From Acetobacter farinalis (GTDB lineage Bacteria > Pseudomonadota > Alphaproteobacteria > Acetobacterales > Acetobacteraceae): a stretch of DNA of 64,000 nucleotides. A program made the position numbers and the translations under genes. This document shows, piece after piece, positions 46,004 through 55,225 of the stretch. Numbering within the stretch: the stretch's first letter is position 1; each line of letters starts with the position of its first letter. Where the stretch lies: NCBI RefSeq assembly GCF_011516935.1, contig NZ_WOTF01000001.1, forward strand, positions 1 to 64,000. Direction: 5' to 3'. The notes beneath the pieces were generated by a model. The model had not been told where the DNA came from, did no database searches, and worked only from the letters and a program-made list of their open reading frames with translations.

Positions 46004-46611
46004 TGCGTCTTGACCAAAGGCTGATCGCGGACATGATCGAGCCCGGCACACGGGTTCTGGACGTTGGTAGCGGTGATGGCACACTGATTGACCATCTGTT
46101 CCGCCTGCGCGGGTGTGATGCCCGTGGCATTGAAATTGACATGAAGGAAGTCACCCGTTCCGTGGCGCATGGGCTGCCCGTGGTGCATGGTGATGCCGAC
46201 CATGACCTCGCGCATTATCCGGATGATGCGTTTGATTATGTGGTGTTGCAGCGCACACTTCAGGCTGTTGAGCGCCCGCGGGAAGTGCTGCGGCAGATGC
46301 TGCGCATCGGGCGGCATGCCATTGTGTCTTTTCCCAATTTCGGCCACTGGCAGCTCCGGCTGAAGCTGCTGCTGGGCGGGCGGATGCCCATGACAGCCGT
46401 GTGGCACACGCAGTGGTATGAAACGCCGAACATCCACCCCTGCACCATTCGCGATTTTATCGCGCTGTGCGCGGAGGAGGGCTATTGCGTGCAGCAATGG
46501 ATGGCGGTGGATGAGGATGGTGAGCGGGCGCCGTGGCGACGCTCCATCCGGCTGGCTAATCTCTTTGGTGAACAGGCCCTCTTCCTGCTGCGGCGCAAGG
46601 GAGACTGCTAA
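46003..46611 (+). CDS. metW: Methionine biosynthesis protein MetW
   Basis: This SAM-dependent methyltransferase-fold protein of 202 residues is nearly always found with metX, whose activity it supports in many proteobacteria. It has TRVLDVGSGDGTLIDHL as SAM-binding motif I, FDYVVLQRTLQAVERP and the MetW-specific FPNFGHWQLRLKLLLGGRMP and YETPNIHPCTIRDF. Starts within the metX stop (TGATG), so translation is coupled. Confidence 0.95.
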   Translation: MRLDQRLIADMIEPGTRVLDVGSGDGTLIDHLFRLRGCDARGIEIDMKEVTRSVAHGLPVVHGDADHDLAHYPDDAFDYVVLQRTLQAVERPREVLRQMLRIGRHAIVSFPNFGHWQLRLKLLLGGRMPMTAVWHTQWYETPNIHPCTIRDFIALCAEEGYCVQQWMAVDEDGERAPWRRSIRLANLFGEQALFLLRRKGDC

Positions 46612-46612
46612 G

Positions 46613-46667
46613 GCCCTTTCCTTGCGGAGCTTCGGAGGCTCCAGAAGGGTCTTGCGGTTTTTTTGTG
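46613..46667 (+). terminator. Terminator after metXW
   Basis: ggagcttcggaggctcc lies in a larger ccctt...aaggg imperfect stem and is followed by cttgcggttttttt. Just after the metW stop. Confidence 0.7.
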
Positions 46668-47206
46668 CGCTATCGGGCAGTAAAGCGTCGCAAAATATTT
46701 TGAGAAGACCTGTTTGACGAAATGATGTTATAACAGACTGACTTCGGCGACCCGCAAATTTCTTCTAAAACTTTTGTTAGCTCATTTCACGATGGCAGGA
46801 CCGCTTTTTTTTCCAGATTTCAGGGAGAAGTATTGTGAAATCTTACGAAAAAATGGAGAAGAGTTCCATTTTTAAGGATTTTGTTTAAAAAGGAACAAAC
46901 AGGGCCGAGTGCACCTCACGAAGGATTCATGCACCCCTCTTGGGGGGTCTTTTAGGACCAATATGGTACGGAAGGCTTGCGGGGGAGGAAAACACCCCAT
47001 ATATAACCACCCAAGGCAGGGTTTTCAGACTGACTCTTCTGAAAAGACGTGACGCTGCCAGCATTGTTAAAAGAAGTTCATGAATGTGCGCGGAGACCCA
47101 CACTCTTGTGTGTCGTTTTCCTACCCTTTTTTGAAGCGACATGGTGCGCAGCTGAAAAAAAGTGATCTCGTCTCGTTTTTCAGGCTGCATGAAGAGGTTT
47201 GTCCTG
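46668..47206 (+). promoter_or_regulatory. Long untranslated region upstream of the DEAD-box helicase
   Basis: About 540 bp without a supported gene. It is AT-rich to about 46900 (several T and A tracts). Around 46926-46952 acccctcttggggggt is followed by cttttag, a short hairpin with T-tail that could attenuate a leader or end a small RNA. Long structured leaders are typical of cold-inducible RNA helicase genes; here that is inference. Confidence 0.45.
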
Positions 47207-48538
47207 ATGACCACGTTTTCCGATCTGAAACTTGCAGCTCCATTGCTCCAGGCTCTGTCTGAGCAGGGGTATGAAACTCCGACTCCCATTCAGGCGCAGT
47301 CTATTCCGCACTTGCTGGAAGGGCGTGATCTGCTGGGTCTGGCCCAGACCGGCACAGGCAAAACCGCTGCGTTTGCCCTGCCTATCCTGAATTATCTGCA
47401 GGCCAACCCCAAAGTCGCAGGTCCGAAAAAGGCCCGCGTTCTGGTGCTGGCGCCCACGCGTGAGCTGGTTTCCCAGATCAGTGAAAGCTTCAAGGCGTAT
47501 GCCCGCTACATGAAACTCACGCAGGCCGTGGTGTTCGGTGGTGTGGGGCAGGGGCGTCAGGTTGAAGCCATGCGCCGTGGGGTGGACGTTCTGGTGGCCG
47601 CACCCGGCCGCCTGCTGGACCTGATCGGGCAGGGGTATATTGACCTCTCCGGCCTTGAAGTGCTGGTGCTGGATGAAGCCGACCGCATGCTGGACATGGG
47701 GTTTGTGCGTGATATCCGCCGCATCATGACCTTCCTGCCGGAAAAGCGGCAGACTCTCCTGTTCTCCGCCACCATGCCGCGCAGCATTGCGGATCTGGCG
47801 AACAGCTTGCTGCGTGACCCGGCGAAAGTGGAAGTCACGCCGCCGTCCAGCACGGTGGACCGCATCCAGCAGGCTGTGATGTTTGTGGATGGCGCAAACA
47901 AGCGTGATGCCCTGCTCACACTGGTTGAATCTCCCAAGGTAGCCCGCGCCGTGGTGTTTACCCTCATGAAGCATGAGGCGAACAAGGTTGCGGAGTTCCT
48001 GAACAAGAACAGCGTGGTGGCGGAAGCCATTCACGGCAACAAGTCTCAGGGTGCGCGTGAGCGGGCCATGAGCGGGTTCCGTGCCGGCAGTGTGAAAGTA
48101 CTGGTGGCAACAGACATTGCCGCACGCGGGATTGATGTGGACGATGTAAGCCACGTCTTTAACTATGACCTGCCAAACGTGCCGGAAAGCTACGTGCACC
48201 GTATTGGCCGCACAGCGCGTGCCGGGCGGGATGGCTGGGCTGTGTCCTTCTGTGACCCGGAACAGCGCGCCTGGCTGCGTGATATTGAAAAGAACATTGG
48301 CAAGCCTATTCCGGTGGTCCGTGATCATCCCTGGCACTCTGCGGAAGCTGAAAGCTCGACCATGCGTCCGCCTGTGCTGGGTGGTGGCGGCGGCGGCCGT
48401 GGCCGTGGCGGCCCGCCGCGTGGCGGAAATGGCGGCGGAAACGGCGGTGGCCGTGGCCGTGGTGGTCCGCCGCGCGGTGGAAATGGCGGTGGTGGTCGCT
48501 CCGGTGGCGGTTTTGCCGGGCGTGGCCGCGCTTTCTAA
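47207..48538 (+). CDS. rhlE: DEAD-box ATP-dependent RNA helicase, RhlE-like
   Basis: This RNA helicase of 443 residues has the standard core: Q-motif TPIQAQSIPHLL, motif I AQTGTGKTAAF, Ia PTRELVSQI, Ib APGRLLDL, II VLDEADRML, III FSATM, IV VVFTLMKHEANK, V ATDIAARGID and VI HRIGRTARAG. The C-terminal about 70 residues are Gly/Arg-rich with two copies of RGRGGPPRGGNGGG, an RNA-binding tail. ATG 47207 (with agaggtttgtcctg) is preferred to the in-frame 47162. RhlE/CsdA-type helicases act in cold-shock and ribosome assembly. Confidence 0.93.
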   Translation: MTTFSDLKLAAPLLQALSEQGYETPTPIQAQSIPHLLEGRDLLGLAQTGTGKTAAFALPILNYLQANPKVAGPKKARVLVLAPTRELVSQISESFKAYARYMKLTQAVVFGGVGQGRQVEAMRRGVDVLVAAPGRLLDLIGQGYIDLSGLEVLVLDEADRMLDMGFVRDIRRIMTFLPEKRQTLLFSATMPRSIADLANSLLRDPAKVEVTPPSSTVDRIQQAVMFVDGANKRDALLTLVESPKVARAVVFTLMKHEANKVAEFLNKNSVVAEAIHGNKSQGARERAMSGFRAGSVKVLVATDIAARGIDVDDVSHVFNYDLPNVPESYVHRIGRTARAGRDGWAVSFCDPEQRAWLRDIEKNIGKPIPVVRDHPWHSAEAESSTMRPPVLGGGGGGRGRGGPPRGGNGGGNGGGRGRGGPPRGGNGGGGRSGGGFAGRGRAF

Positions 48539-48575
48539 GAGCGCTTTGATCTCTTCCTGATTTGTGTTGTGTGCA

Positions 48576-48613
48576 GAAAAAGCCGCTACGGAATGTCCGT
48601 GGCGGTTTTTTTT
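48576..48613. terminator. Terminator after the DEAD-box gene
   Basis: aaaaagccgctacgga and tccgtggcggttttt pair around a short loop and end in a T-run. The A-run on the other side suits the convergent phosphodiesterase gene too, whose stop overlaps its end. Confidence 0.9.
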
Positions 48614-49583
48614 ATGGGGTCTCGGCAGTGGGGGCGAGCCGGACAGAAACCGCGCAGTGGTCTGAAAGAGTGGCAGGCTGTGTGTCTGCCCGGTAGGTCA
48701 TGACGCGCAGGGAGTTGGGCACTTCCCATCTTAGAGCCGCGCCACCCAGCAGGATATGATCAATAAAATATGTGCCGCCGTTGCAGGGGCTGGCCCATCC
48801 GGCTGTGGTCAGGCGCAGGGGAGCCTGATGGCTGAGAAGCAGGTAAAACGGGTCATACTCTGTCAGGCGCCGGTTGAAATCTCCCATGATCACAAAGGCT
48901 TCATGGGCTTCTGCCCGTGCGCTGATCCAGTTTTGCAGAACAGCAAACTGGCGCAGCAGTATCGGGCAGGCATGGTGCTGTTCTGAAACAGGATTATCCT
49001 GACAACCGGTTTTCAGATGCACAACCAGAACGCGCAGGGGCGTTGTGCCGATCTCCACCGTAATATCCAGACCACTTCGTAGGTGGTGCGGGGCTGTGGC
49101 GGGGGTTGTGTCGAGATCCGTAACATCCGGGTTCTGGTGCGCGCGGAGCGGTTTGCGCAGAGCCAGAGCCGGATGCTGGAGAAGAGCATCCCGTGTGATG
49201 AAAATCTGATAAGCCCGTGCCGGGAAAAGCCGCTCTGCCGTGCTGAGGGAGTCCACTTCCTGCAAACCGACAAGATCGGCATTCAGGTGCTGCGCATAGG
49301 CGGCGAGTTTTTCAAAATCGGCCGAGGTGCGATGTGGCCGATCCAGAGGGGCTGTTGCGGCAAGTGCTCCGTTTTCATCCATCAACCATTCCAGATTCCA
49401 TGTTGCCAGCTTGAGGGGCGGGCGCGATGGCGCGGGAGATGCTGCGGGCAGGCGGGGCGCGGGGCAGGCCGAGGCAGCCTGAAACTGTGTGCAGCCGGGC
49501 AGGGAGATTCCCGCCAGCAGAAGCGCGCCTGAGAGGGCGAGGTGTTTTACGGAAAACGGGCCCCTGCACAGGCTGTCATACAA
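48612..49583 (-). CDS. Endonuclease/exonuclease/phosphatase-fold lipoprotein
   Basis: EEP-superfamily protein of about 320 residues. A lipoprotein signal HLALSGALLLAGISLPGC precedes the domain, with a lipobox cysteine. Catalytic motifs are LATWNLEWL, VGLQEVDS, LDITVEIG, VVHLKTGC, IMGDFNRRL and LSDHCAVSVRL. It probably cleaves phosphodiester bonds in the periplasm; substrate unknown. The start is uncertain: the frame is open to ATG 49640, but a strong terminator hairpin (49586-49619) lies inside that extension, so I place the start at TTG 49583, which has no clear ribosome-binding site. Confidence 0.8.
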   Translation of the reverse strand: MYDSLCRGPFSVKHLALSGALLLAGISLPGCTQFQAASACPAPRLPAASPAPSRPPLKLATWNLEWLMDENGALAATAPLDRPHRTSADFEKLAAYAQHLNADLVGLQEVDSLSTAERLFPARAYQIFITRDALLQHPALALRKPLRAHQNPDVTDLDTTPATAPHHLRSGLDITVEIGTTPLRVLVVHLKTGCQDNPVSEQHHACPILLRQFAVLQNWISARAEAHEAFVIMGDFNRRLTEYDPFYLLLSHQAPLRLTTAGWASPCNGGTYFIDHILLGGAALRWEVPNSLRVMTYRADTQPATLSDHCAVSVRLAPTAETP

Positions 49584-49585
49584 AG

Positions 49586-49619
49586 AAAAACCGGCGAAGC
49601 CTGTGCTCCGCCGGTTTTG
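49586..49619 (-). terminator. Terminator downstream of carbonic anhydrase gene
   Basis: On the minus strand aaaaccggcg, a 12-base loop and cgccggttttt form a textbook terminator. It lies 57 bp after the carbonic anhydrase stop and immediately before, or within, the start of the next gene. Confidence 0.85.
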
Positions 49620-49675
49620 CCTGTTTCGCCCGGGACTCATTGCGTCCGGCCTGAATGAAGGTAGGGGGGGGCGCG

Positions 49676-50359
49676 TTACGCAGGTATGGATTCAAGATGC
49701 GCAATGGCATCCGTGATGGACGTGGTTTTCCGGCTCTGTTCATCCAGAATGGTGATTTCACCTGTGCCGATGTCATAAAACCAGCCCTGCAGGAACAGGG
49801 TGCCACGTGCCATGGCTGCCGCAACGGCAGGATGGGTTTTCAGGTGAGAAAGCTGCAGCAGCACATTCTGTTCAGAGAGGCTGCGGACGTTTGCCGGACC
49901 GGCATCTTCAGCCTTCAGGTCTCCCAGTGCTGCGCGAGCGGCTTCGGCGTTCCGCAGCCATGAGCGCACGGTGGGCATCTTGTCCAGCCCGCTCTTTTCG
50001 GGCGCGAGCAGGGCTTTCATCGCGCCGCAGTCTGAATGGCCGCAAATAATGATGGTGGAAACGCCCAGCCCGGCCACGGCATATTCCACGGCGGAAGAAA
50101 CCCCTCCGAGCATTTCACCATAGGCGGGAACAATGTTGCCAATGTTGCGCAGAATGAACAGGTCACCCGGTTCTGTCTGGGTGATCAGGTTGGGATTGAT
50201 GCGGCTGTCCGCGCAGGCAATGAACAATGTGCTGGGGGCCTGACTTTCTGCCAGAGAGGCAAAAAGGGTCTGTTTGGCCGGGAAAACCTCAGTGTTGAAG
50301 TGTTCAGCACCACGCAGCAGGGAGAGGAGGCTTGCGCGGGCTTCAGAACATGTAGGCAT
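49676..50359 (-). CDS. Beta-class carbonic anhydrase
   Basis: This cytosolic zinc enzyme interconverts CO2 and bicarbonate. It has 227 residues. Zinc ligands are the cysteine in IACADSRINP (with its Asp-Arg dyad), and the histidine and cysteine in ICGHSDCGAM. FILRNIGNIVPAYG and VEYAVAGLGV are typical. ATG 50359 with tttttggagaaacc is chosen; the upstream frame to 50449 has no such site. Confidence 0.96.
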   Translation of the reverse strand: MPTCSEARASLLSLLRGAEHFNTEVFPAKQTLFASLAESQAPSTLFIACADSRINPNLITQTEPGDLFILRNIGNIVPAYGEMLGGVSSAVEYAVAGLGVSTIIICGHSDCGAMKALLAPEKSGLDKMPTVRSWLRNAEAARAALGDLKAEDAGPANVRSLSEQNVLLQLSHLKTHPAVAAAMARGTLFLQGWFYDIGTGEITILDEQSRKTTSITDAIAHLESIPA

Positions 50360-50539
50360 AGGTTTCTCCAAAAAGCACACGAACGGGTGGTACGATACGG
50401 TCTTGGCTGCAGACACATACGCAGCACGATAGAGTTGATTGAAACGCATCGCAGCGTTTTTTTTTCCGCAAGTCTGAAATTTTTTTTAATGAAGAACGGG
50501 TTGGTCGCATTCTGCGGAAAACAGGCTTGAATATGCCAT

Positions 50540-50590
50540 AAAAAACCCGCCTCAGCGTGAGCCGGAGAACTGCCGGACGCGCTGGGCGGG
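50540..50590 (-). terminator. Terminator of the NYN-domain gene
   Basis: cccgcctcagcg and cgctgggcggg pair around a second ccgg/ccgg stem. On the minus strand the structure is followed by gttttttat, the T-run needed. Confidence 0.85.
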
Positions 50591-50638
50591 AAGGCCTGAC
50601 CTCATGCGGGCATGAGGTCGGGTGTCGGGAGGCTGATG

Positions 50639-51277
50639 TTAGAGAATCTGACCTTCGTCGTCTTCATCCTCATCCGGCTCGCTCATCTGATCAGCCGGAT
50701 GACGGACGGGGGAGGAGGTGCCAACGCGCGGGCGCTGGTTTTCGGTCTGCTGTCTGCGCGTGAAGTTGCCGGCAATGGTGGCCAGTTCCAGGAAGTTATC
50801 GGCCTGGCGGCGCAGGTCATCCCCAATCAGCGGCGGAGTGGAGCGCATGGAGGACACTACGGAAACGCGGGTGCCCTGGCGCTGCACAGCTTCCACCACG
50901 CGGCGGAAATCGGAATCCCCACTGAAAAGAATGGCGTGGTCGATATGCGGAGCCATTTCCATCATATCCACGGCAATCTCGATTTCCATATTCCCTTTTA
51001 CGCGGCGCTTGCCGGTTGAATCGGTAAATTCACGCGCGGGTTTGGTCACCAGAAAATAGCCGTTGTAAGACAGCCAGTCTGTCAGCGGTTTGAGGGGGGA
51101 GTAGTCTTCCGTGTCCAGAATTGCTGCGTAATAATAGGCACGGATGACGTGTGTTTTGGAGGTGAAAAAATCGAGAAGTTTTTTGTAGTCAACATCAAAC
51201 CCCAGCCCGCGGGATGTTGAGTAAAGGCTGGAACCATCAATGAAGAGACAGGTTCTCTCATCTTTTTTGAGATTCAT
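50639..51277 (-). CDS. NYN (LabA/DUF88, PIN-like) domain protein
   Basis: This protein of 212 residues belongs to the NYN group of PIN-like nucleases. Acidic sites are LFIDGSSLYSTSRGLG (Asp near residue 14), KGNMEIEIAVDMMEMA and HAILFSGDSDFRRVVEAVQ. The C-terminus is disordered and acidic (SEPDEDEDDEG). Members are thought to act on RNA or in regulation; LabA in cyanobacteria is linked to circadian output. Own terminator; divergent from folK across an AT-rich gap. Confidence 0.88.
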   Translation of the reverse strand: MNLKKDERTCLFIDGSSLYSTSRGLGFDVDYKKLLDFFTSKTHVIRAYYYAAILDTEDYSPLKPLTDWLSYNGYFLVTKPAREFTDSTGKRRVKGNMEIEIAVDMMEMAPHIDHAILFSGDSDFRRVVEAVQRQGTRVSVVSSMRSTPPLIGDDLRRQADNFLELATIAGNFTRRQQTENQRPRVGTSSPVRHPADQMSEPDEDEDDEGQIL

Positions 51278-51406
51278 CGGGGTTTTTTCCTCTAAATAAC
51301 ACGAATCTGATTTGTGAAATTTTGTTAAAAATCTATCGTGAACAGAGATTTAGAACTACACACGTACGGAATTATACGAGTGTTTAGAAAAAAAGATACA
51401 TTGCGA

Positions 51407-51943
51407 ATGGCAAATATATCGGACCTGACAAAAACTACACGTGACCCGGAAGTGGTTCTTATCGCGATAGGAGCCAATCTTCCCTACGCCGGTCAGGAAG
51501 CAAGGGAGACGTGCCGTCAGGTTATCTCTGCGCTGAAAGATGTGGCGGGATTATGGGTGGAGGCCGTGTCCGCCTGGTATGAGAGTGCTCCTGTGCCACC
51601 TTCTGGTCAGCCTCCTTATATCAATGGTGTGGTTCGGGGGCGCACGGCTCTGGGGCCTTACGCCCTGCTTGATGCATTGCAGGAAATAGAAACGCGGTTT
51701 GGCCGCCAGCGTTCCATACCGAATGCCGCGCGCACGCTTGATCTGGACATTATCACGTTAGGAAACATTTGTCAGAATGATTCGCAATTAATTCTGCCGC
51801 ATCCGCGCGCGCATGAGCGGGCTTTTGTGCTGCTGCCCCTGCGGGATGTGGCGCCAGACTGGGTGCATCCGGCTACCGGACAGACGCTGGCGGAGCTGCT
51901 GCCCGGCGTTGCAGGGCAGGAAATCAGGCAGATGCAGGAATAA
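51407..51943 (+). CDS. folK: HPPK, 2-amino-4-hydroxy-6-hydroxymethyldihydropteridine pyrophosphokinase
   Basis: This folate-pathway kinase has about 178 residues. It has VVLIAIGANLPY at the N-terminus, SAWYESAPVPPSGQPPYING, ALQEIETRFGRQRSI and the signature ARTLDLDIITLG, then LPHPRAHERAFVLLPLRDVAPDW. The true start could be GTG 51338 in an AT-rich leader, but residues before 51407 do not fit the family. rpoZ starts 78 bp downstream. Confidence 0.93.
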   Translation: MANISDLTKTTRDPEVVLIAIGANLPYAGQEARETCRQVISALKDVAGLWVEAVSAWYESAPVPPSGQPPYINGVVRGRTALGPYALLDALQEIETRFGRQRSIPNAARTLDLDIITLGNICQNDSQLILPHPRAHERAFVLLPLRDVAPDWVHPATGQTLAELLPGVAGQEIRQMQE

Positions 51944-52021
51944 GGACTTCCTAGGTGTCGGCCGATGCGTTACAATGGTCTTTCTGAATTTTTTGCTGAA
52001 TTGTCTGGAGGCTCTTCGTAA

Positions 52022-52393
52022 ATGGCACGCGTCACTGTCGAAGACTGCGTTGAGAAAGTCCCGAACCGCTTTGAGCTGGTGCTGTATGCGGCGCAACGCG
52101 CCCGCAACATCTCCCGCGGGGAAGAGCTTACCATTGATCGGGATAATGACAAGAATCCGGTTGTCGCCCTGCGCGAAATTGCGGATGAAACTGTCAAACT
52201 GCCCGACCTGCGCAACGATCTGATCCGCTCTCAGGCGCGCGAGCCCGAGCCCGAGCCGGTGGATGAGGAAGTGCAGGATCTGGTGCCGACCGAACAGAAC
52301 ATCTTCGGTCTGCAGGAAGTCTCACCGGAAGAAGAAGCATCTGATGATGCCGGTGCGATTGAAGCCGCTCTCACCGGGCGTGCGCGGCGGTAA
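52022..52393 (+). CDS. rpoZ: RNA polymerase omega subunit
   Basis: Small subunit of 123 residues that helps assemble RNA polymerase and carries part of a ppGpp site in proteobacteria. It has [53 protein letters not shown] and an acidic tail. tctggagg lies upstream of ATG 52022. It precedes the ppGpp synthetase gene by 6 bp, the classic rpoZ-spoT linkage. Confidence 0.96.
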   Translation: MARVTVEDCVEKVPNRFELVLYAAQRARNISRGEELTIDRDNDKNPVVALREIADETVKLPDLRNDLIRSQAREPEPEPVDEEVQDLVPTEQNIFGLQEVSPEEEASDDAGAIEAALTGRARR

Positions 52394-52399
52394 GAGCGT

Positions 52400-54748
52400 G
52401 TGACGCAGGCAGGGGATGAGAACGGAACCGGGGTTGTGGTGTCTGAGGCAGACTCTGCCGGTTCTGCGTCCCTTCCTGTTGTTGCCGGGAGCACTGCCCC
52501 GGTAGGAAGTTATCCGGAGTCCGGTCGGGGTGATGTCACCTGTGAACGGCTGGTCAGCATTGTGCGTGGCTACGCCCCTAATGCTGATCTGGACTCCATT
52601 CGCCGCGCGTTTGACGTGGCGAAAAAGGCCCATGAAGGCCAGCTTCGCGATAATGGTGACCTCTATATAACGCACCCGCTGGCGGTGGCGATGATTCTGG
52701 CCGGGTTCCGGCTGGATGTTCCCTCCATCATCACGGGCCTGTTGCATGACACGATTGAGGATACCGGCGTCACGCAGGAAGACCTGCGCGCGCAGTTCGG
52801 CCCGACAGTGGCGGAACTGGTGGATGGTGTCACCAAGCTGACGCGGCTTGAGCTTCAGTCAGACCGCACCAAACAGGCCGAAAATTTTCGCAAGCTTGTG
52901 CTCGCAATGTCGAAGGACATTCGCGTTCTGCTGGTCAAGCTGGCCGACCGCCTGCACAACATGCGCACGCTGCATTTTGTGGAGCGTGTGGACCGCCGCC
53001 AGCGCATTGCGCGCGAAACGCTCGATATCTATGCCCCCCTTGCCGAACGTATCGGTATGGATCGGGTCAAGACCGAGCTGCAGAACCTTTCCTTCGCGCA
53101 GCTTGAGCCGGAAGCGGATGCCACGATCCGCGCCCGCCTGAACTATCTGCGCGGGCAGGGGGCGGATGTGATTGAGGAGGTGCGGCGGGAGCTGCTGCGC
53201 CTGTGTGAGGAAGCCGGGCTGAAGAACGTTCACGTTTCCGGCCGGGAAAAATCGCCTTATTCCATCTGGGAGAAAATGCAGCGCCGCAATGTGGCGTTTG
53301 AGCAGCTTTCAGACATCATGGCCTTCCGTGTTGTGGTGGATACGCGGGAGGACTGTTACATGGCGCTGGGGGCGGTGCATGCCGCCTATCCCGTGATTGC
53401 CGGGCGGTTCAAGGACTATATTTCCACCCCCAAGGCCAACGGATACCAGAGCCTGCATACCGGGGTTACGCTGCGTTCACCGCGTAACCAGAAAATTGAG
53501 GTGCAGATCCGCACCGAGGCCATGCACGACATTGCCGAAAACGGCGTTGCGGCACACTGGGCCTACAAGGAAGGTGAAGACGATACCACAGGTGGTGTTG
53601 CAGGCTTCCGCCGCCCGCGCTGGGTGCAGGACCTGCTGGAAATTCTGGAAGCGTCCTCCGCGCCGGATGAGTTTCTGGAAAACACCAAGCTTGAGCTTTA
53701 TCAGGATCAGGTTTTCTGCTTCTCGCCCAAAGGCCAGTTGATCTCGCTCCCGCGTGGCGCGACGGCGGTTGATTTTGCCTATGCCGTGCATAGCCAGATT
53801 GGCGATTCCTGCGTAGGGGCCAAGATCAATGGTCGCCTGATGCCGCTGCGGCATGAGCTGCAGAACGGTGATCAGGTCGAGATCATGACCGCCCGTGGCG
53901 GTGCGCCCTCTCCCTCGTGGGAGCGGTTTGTCGTAACGGGCAAGGCGCGGGCGCGCATCCGCCGCTATGTGGCTGCCCAGCAGCGCCAGACCTATCTGGA
54001 TAACGGGCGTGCGGCATTGGCCAAGGCCTTCCGGCAGGAAGGGGTGGATGGCTCTGAAAAGGTTATTGAAACAACACTCAAGGCGCTGAAGCAGAACTCG
54101 CTTCAGGACCTGTATGTGTCGGTGGGGAACAACAATCTCGGCGCGCGGGATGTTGTGCATGCGGCGTATCCGGAGCTGCGGCGTGCATCGCGTGCGCCGC
54201 GCATGGTGCCGGGCCTGCCCGGTGTGCTGGGCACGGCAGGCCCGCGTCCGCGTGCTTCAGGCAGCGGGAGTGGCCGCTCCGGCGGGGCTATTCCGCTGGT
54301 GGGGCTTGGCCCCGGTGTGGCTGTGCATTTCGCCGCCTGCTGTCACGCGCTGCCGGGAGACCGGATTGTAGGCGTGGTGGCCACCGGCAAGGGTATTACC
54401 ATCCACACGCGCACCTGCCCCACGCTGGAAAGTTTTGCCGCCACCCCGGAACGCTTTCTGGATGTGGACTGGGATTATGATGCCATGGCCCGTTCCGGCA
54501 GCGGAGAGCTGCGTGTGGGGCGGATTACCATTGTGGCGGAGAATGAATCCGCCGTGCTGGCCACCATTACCAATACGGTTTCCAAAAGCGATGCCTCTGT
54601 GGTCAATCTGAAGATTGTGCACCGGCAGCTTGATTTCATGGAAATCCTTGTGGATGTGGAAGTGCGGGATCTGCGCCACCTCTCTTCCGTGATTGCGGCC
54701 CTGCGGGCGGCGCAGGGTGTTTCCCAGGCAGACAGGGCGCGTTCATGA
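52400..54748 (+). CDS. Bifunctional (p)ppGpp synthetase/hydrolase (Rsh)
   Basis: Stringent-response enzyme of 782 residues. The hydrolase HD domain has THPLAVAMILAGF, LLHDTIEDT and LVKLADRLHNMRTL. The synthetase has REKSPYSIWEKM, LSDIMAFRVVVDT and GRFKDYISTPKANGYQSLHT. The RFKD form is the one found in bifunctional Rel/SpoT enzymes (monofunctional RelA has EFDD). TGS (FCFSPKGQLISLPRGATAVDFAY) and a C-terminal ACT domain (VGRITIVAENESAVL) follow. GTG 52400 is the likely start. It overlaps acpS by ATGA. Confidence 0.96.
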   Translation: MTQAGDENGTGVVVSEADSAGSASLPVVAGSTAPVGSYPESGRGDVTCERLVSIVRGYAPNADLDSIRRAFDVAKKAHEGQLRDNGDLYITHPLAVAMILAGFRLDVPSIITGLLHDTIEDTGVTQEDLRAQFGPTVAELVDGVTKLTRLELQSDRTKQAENFRKLVLAMSKDIRVLLVKLADRLHNMRTLHFVERVDRRQRIARETLDIYAPLAERIGMDRVKTELQNLSFAQLEPEADATIRARLNYLRGQGADVIEEVRRELLRLCEEAGLKNVHVSGREKSPYSIWEKMQRRNVAFEQLSDIMAFRVVVDTREDCYMALGAVHAAYPVIAGRFKDYISTPKANGYQSLHTGVTLRSPRNQKIEVQIRTEAMHDIAENGVAAHWAYKEGEDDTTGGVAGFRRPRWVQDLLEILEASSAPDEFLENTKLELYQDQVFCFSPKGQLISLPRGATAVDFAYAVHSQIGDSCVGAKINGRLMPLRHELQNGDQVEIMTARGGAPSPSWERFVVTGKARARIRRYVAAQQRQTYLDNGRAALAKAFRQEGVDGSEKVIETTLKALKQNSLQDLYVSVGNNNLGARDVVHAAYPELRRASRAPRMVPGLPGVLGTAGPRPRASGSGSGRSGGAIPLVGLGPGVAVHFAACCHALPGDRIVGVVATGKGITIHTRTCPTLESFAATPERFLDVDWDYDAMARSGSGELRVGRITIVAENESAVLATITNTVSKSDASVVNLKIVHRQLDFMEILVDVEVRDLRHLSSVIAALRAAQGVSQADRARS

Positions 54749-55152
54749 GTGTGATTGCGGCAGGGGTGGATTTGTGCGACATGCGCCGCATTGAGCGCGT
54801 GATCGGGCAGTTTGGTGAGCGGTTTCTCAGCCGGGTTTTCACGCCTGCGGAGCGCGCACGGGCCGAGCGGCGCAGCGGGCAGGCCCGCATCGGGGCCTAC
54901 GCCAAGCGCTGGGCCGCCAAGGAGGCCTGCGCGAAGGCGCTGGGTACAGGCTTCGCTCAGGGTGTGGCGCAAAGCCAGATCGGGGTGGAAAACCTGCCTT
55001 CCGGCCAGCCGACACTGGTTTTGACGGGGGCGGCTTTCCTGCGGTTGCAGCAGATCACGCCGCCGGGGCAGGTGGCGCATCTGGTGCTGAGCATGACAGA
55101 TGAAGTCCCTTACGCCTTTGCCGAGGTGATTATCTCGGGGCGTCCGGCTTGA
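54745..55152 (+). CDS. acpS: Holo-[acyl-carrier-protein] synthase
   Basis: This phosphopantetheinyl transferase of 135 residues activates ACP for fatty acid synthesis. It has IAAGVDLCDMRRIERVI with the magnesium aspartate, RVFTPAERA and RWAAKEACAKALGTGF with the second metal ligand, ending with LSMTDEVPYAFAEVII. Translationally coupled to rsh (ATGA). Confidence 0.96.
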   Translation: MSVIAAGVDLCDMRRIERVIGQFGERFLSRVFTPAERARAERRSGQARIGAYAKRWAAKEACAKALGTGFAQGVAQSQIGVENLPSGQPTLVLTGAAFLRLQQITPPGQVAHLVLSMTDEVPYAFAEVIISGRPA

Positions 55153-55225
55153 CACGGCACAGGCTGAGCGGCTTGATCCCGCCAGTTTTTCTTTTCTTTC
55201 CCACGGCAGACAGGCGGTGCAGGAC

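Noticed and set aside
48404-48535. Tandem GC-rich repeats that could suggest a repeat array
   Set aside because: They encode the Gly/Arg tail of the RhlE-like helicase in frame.
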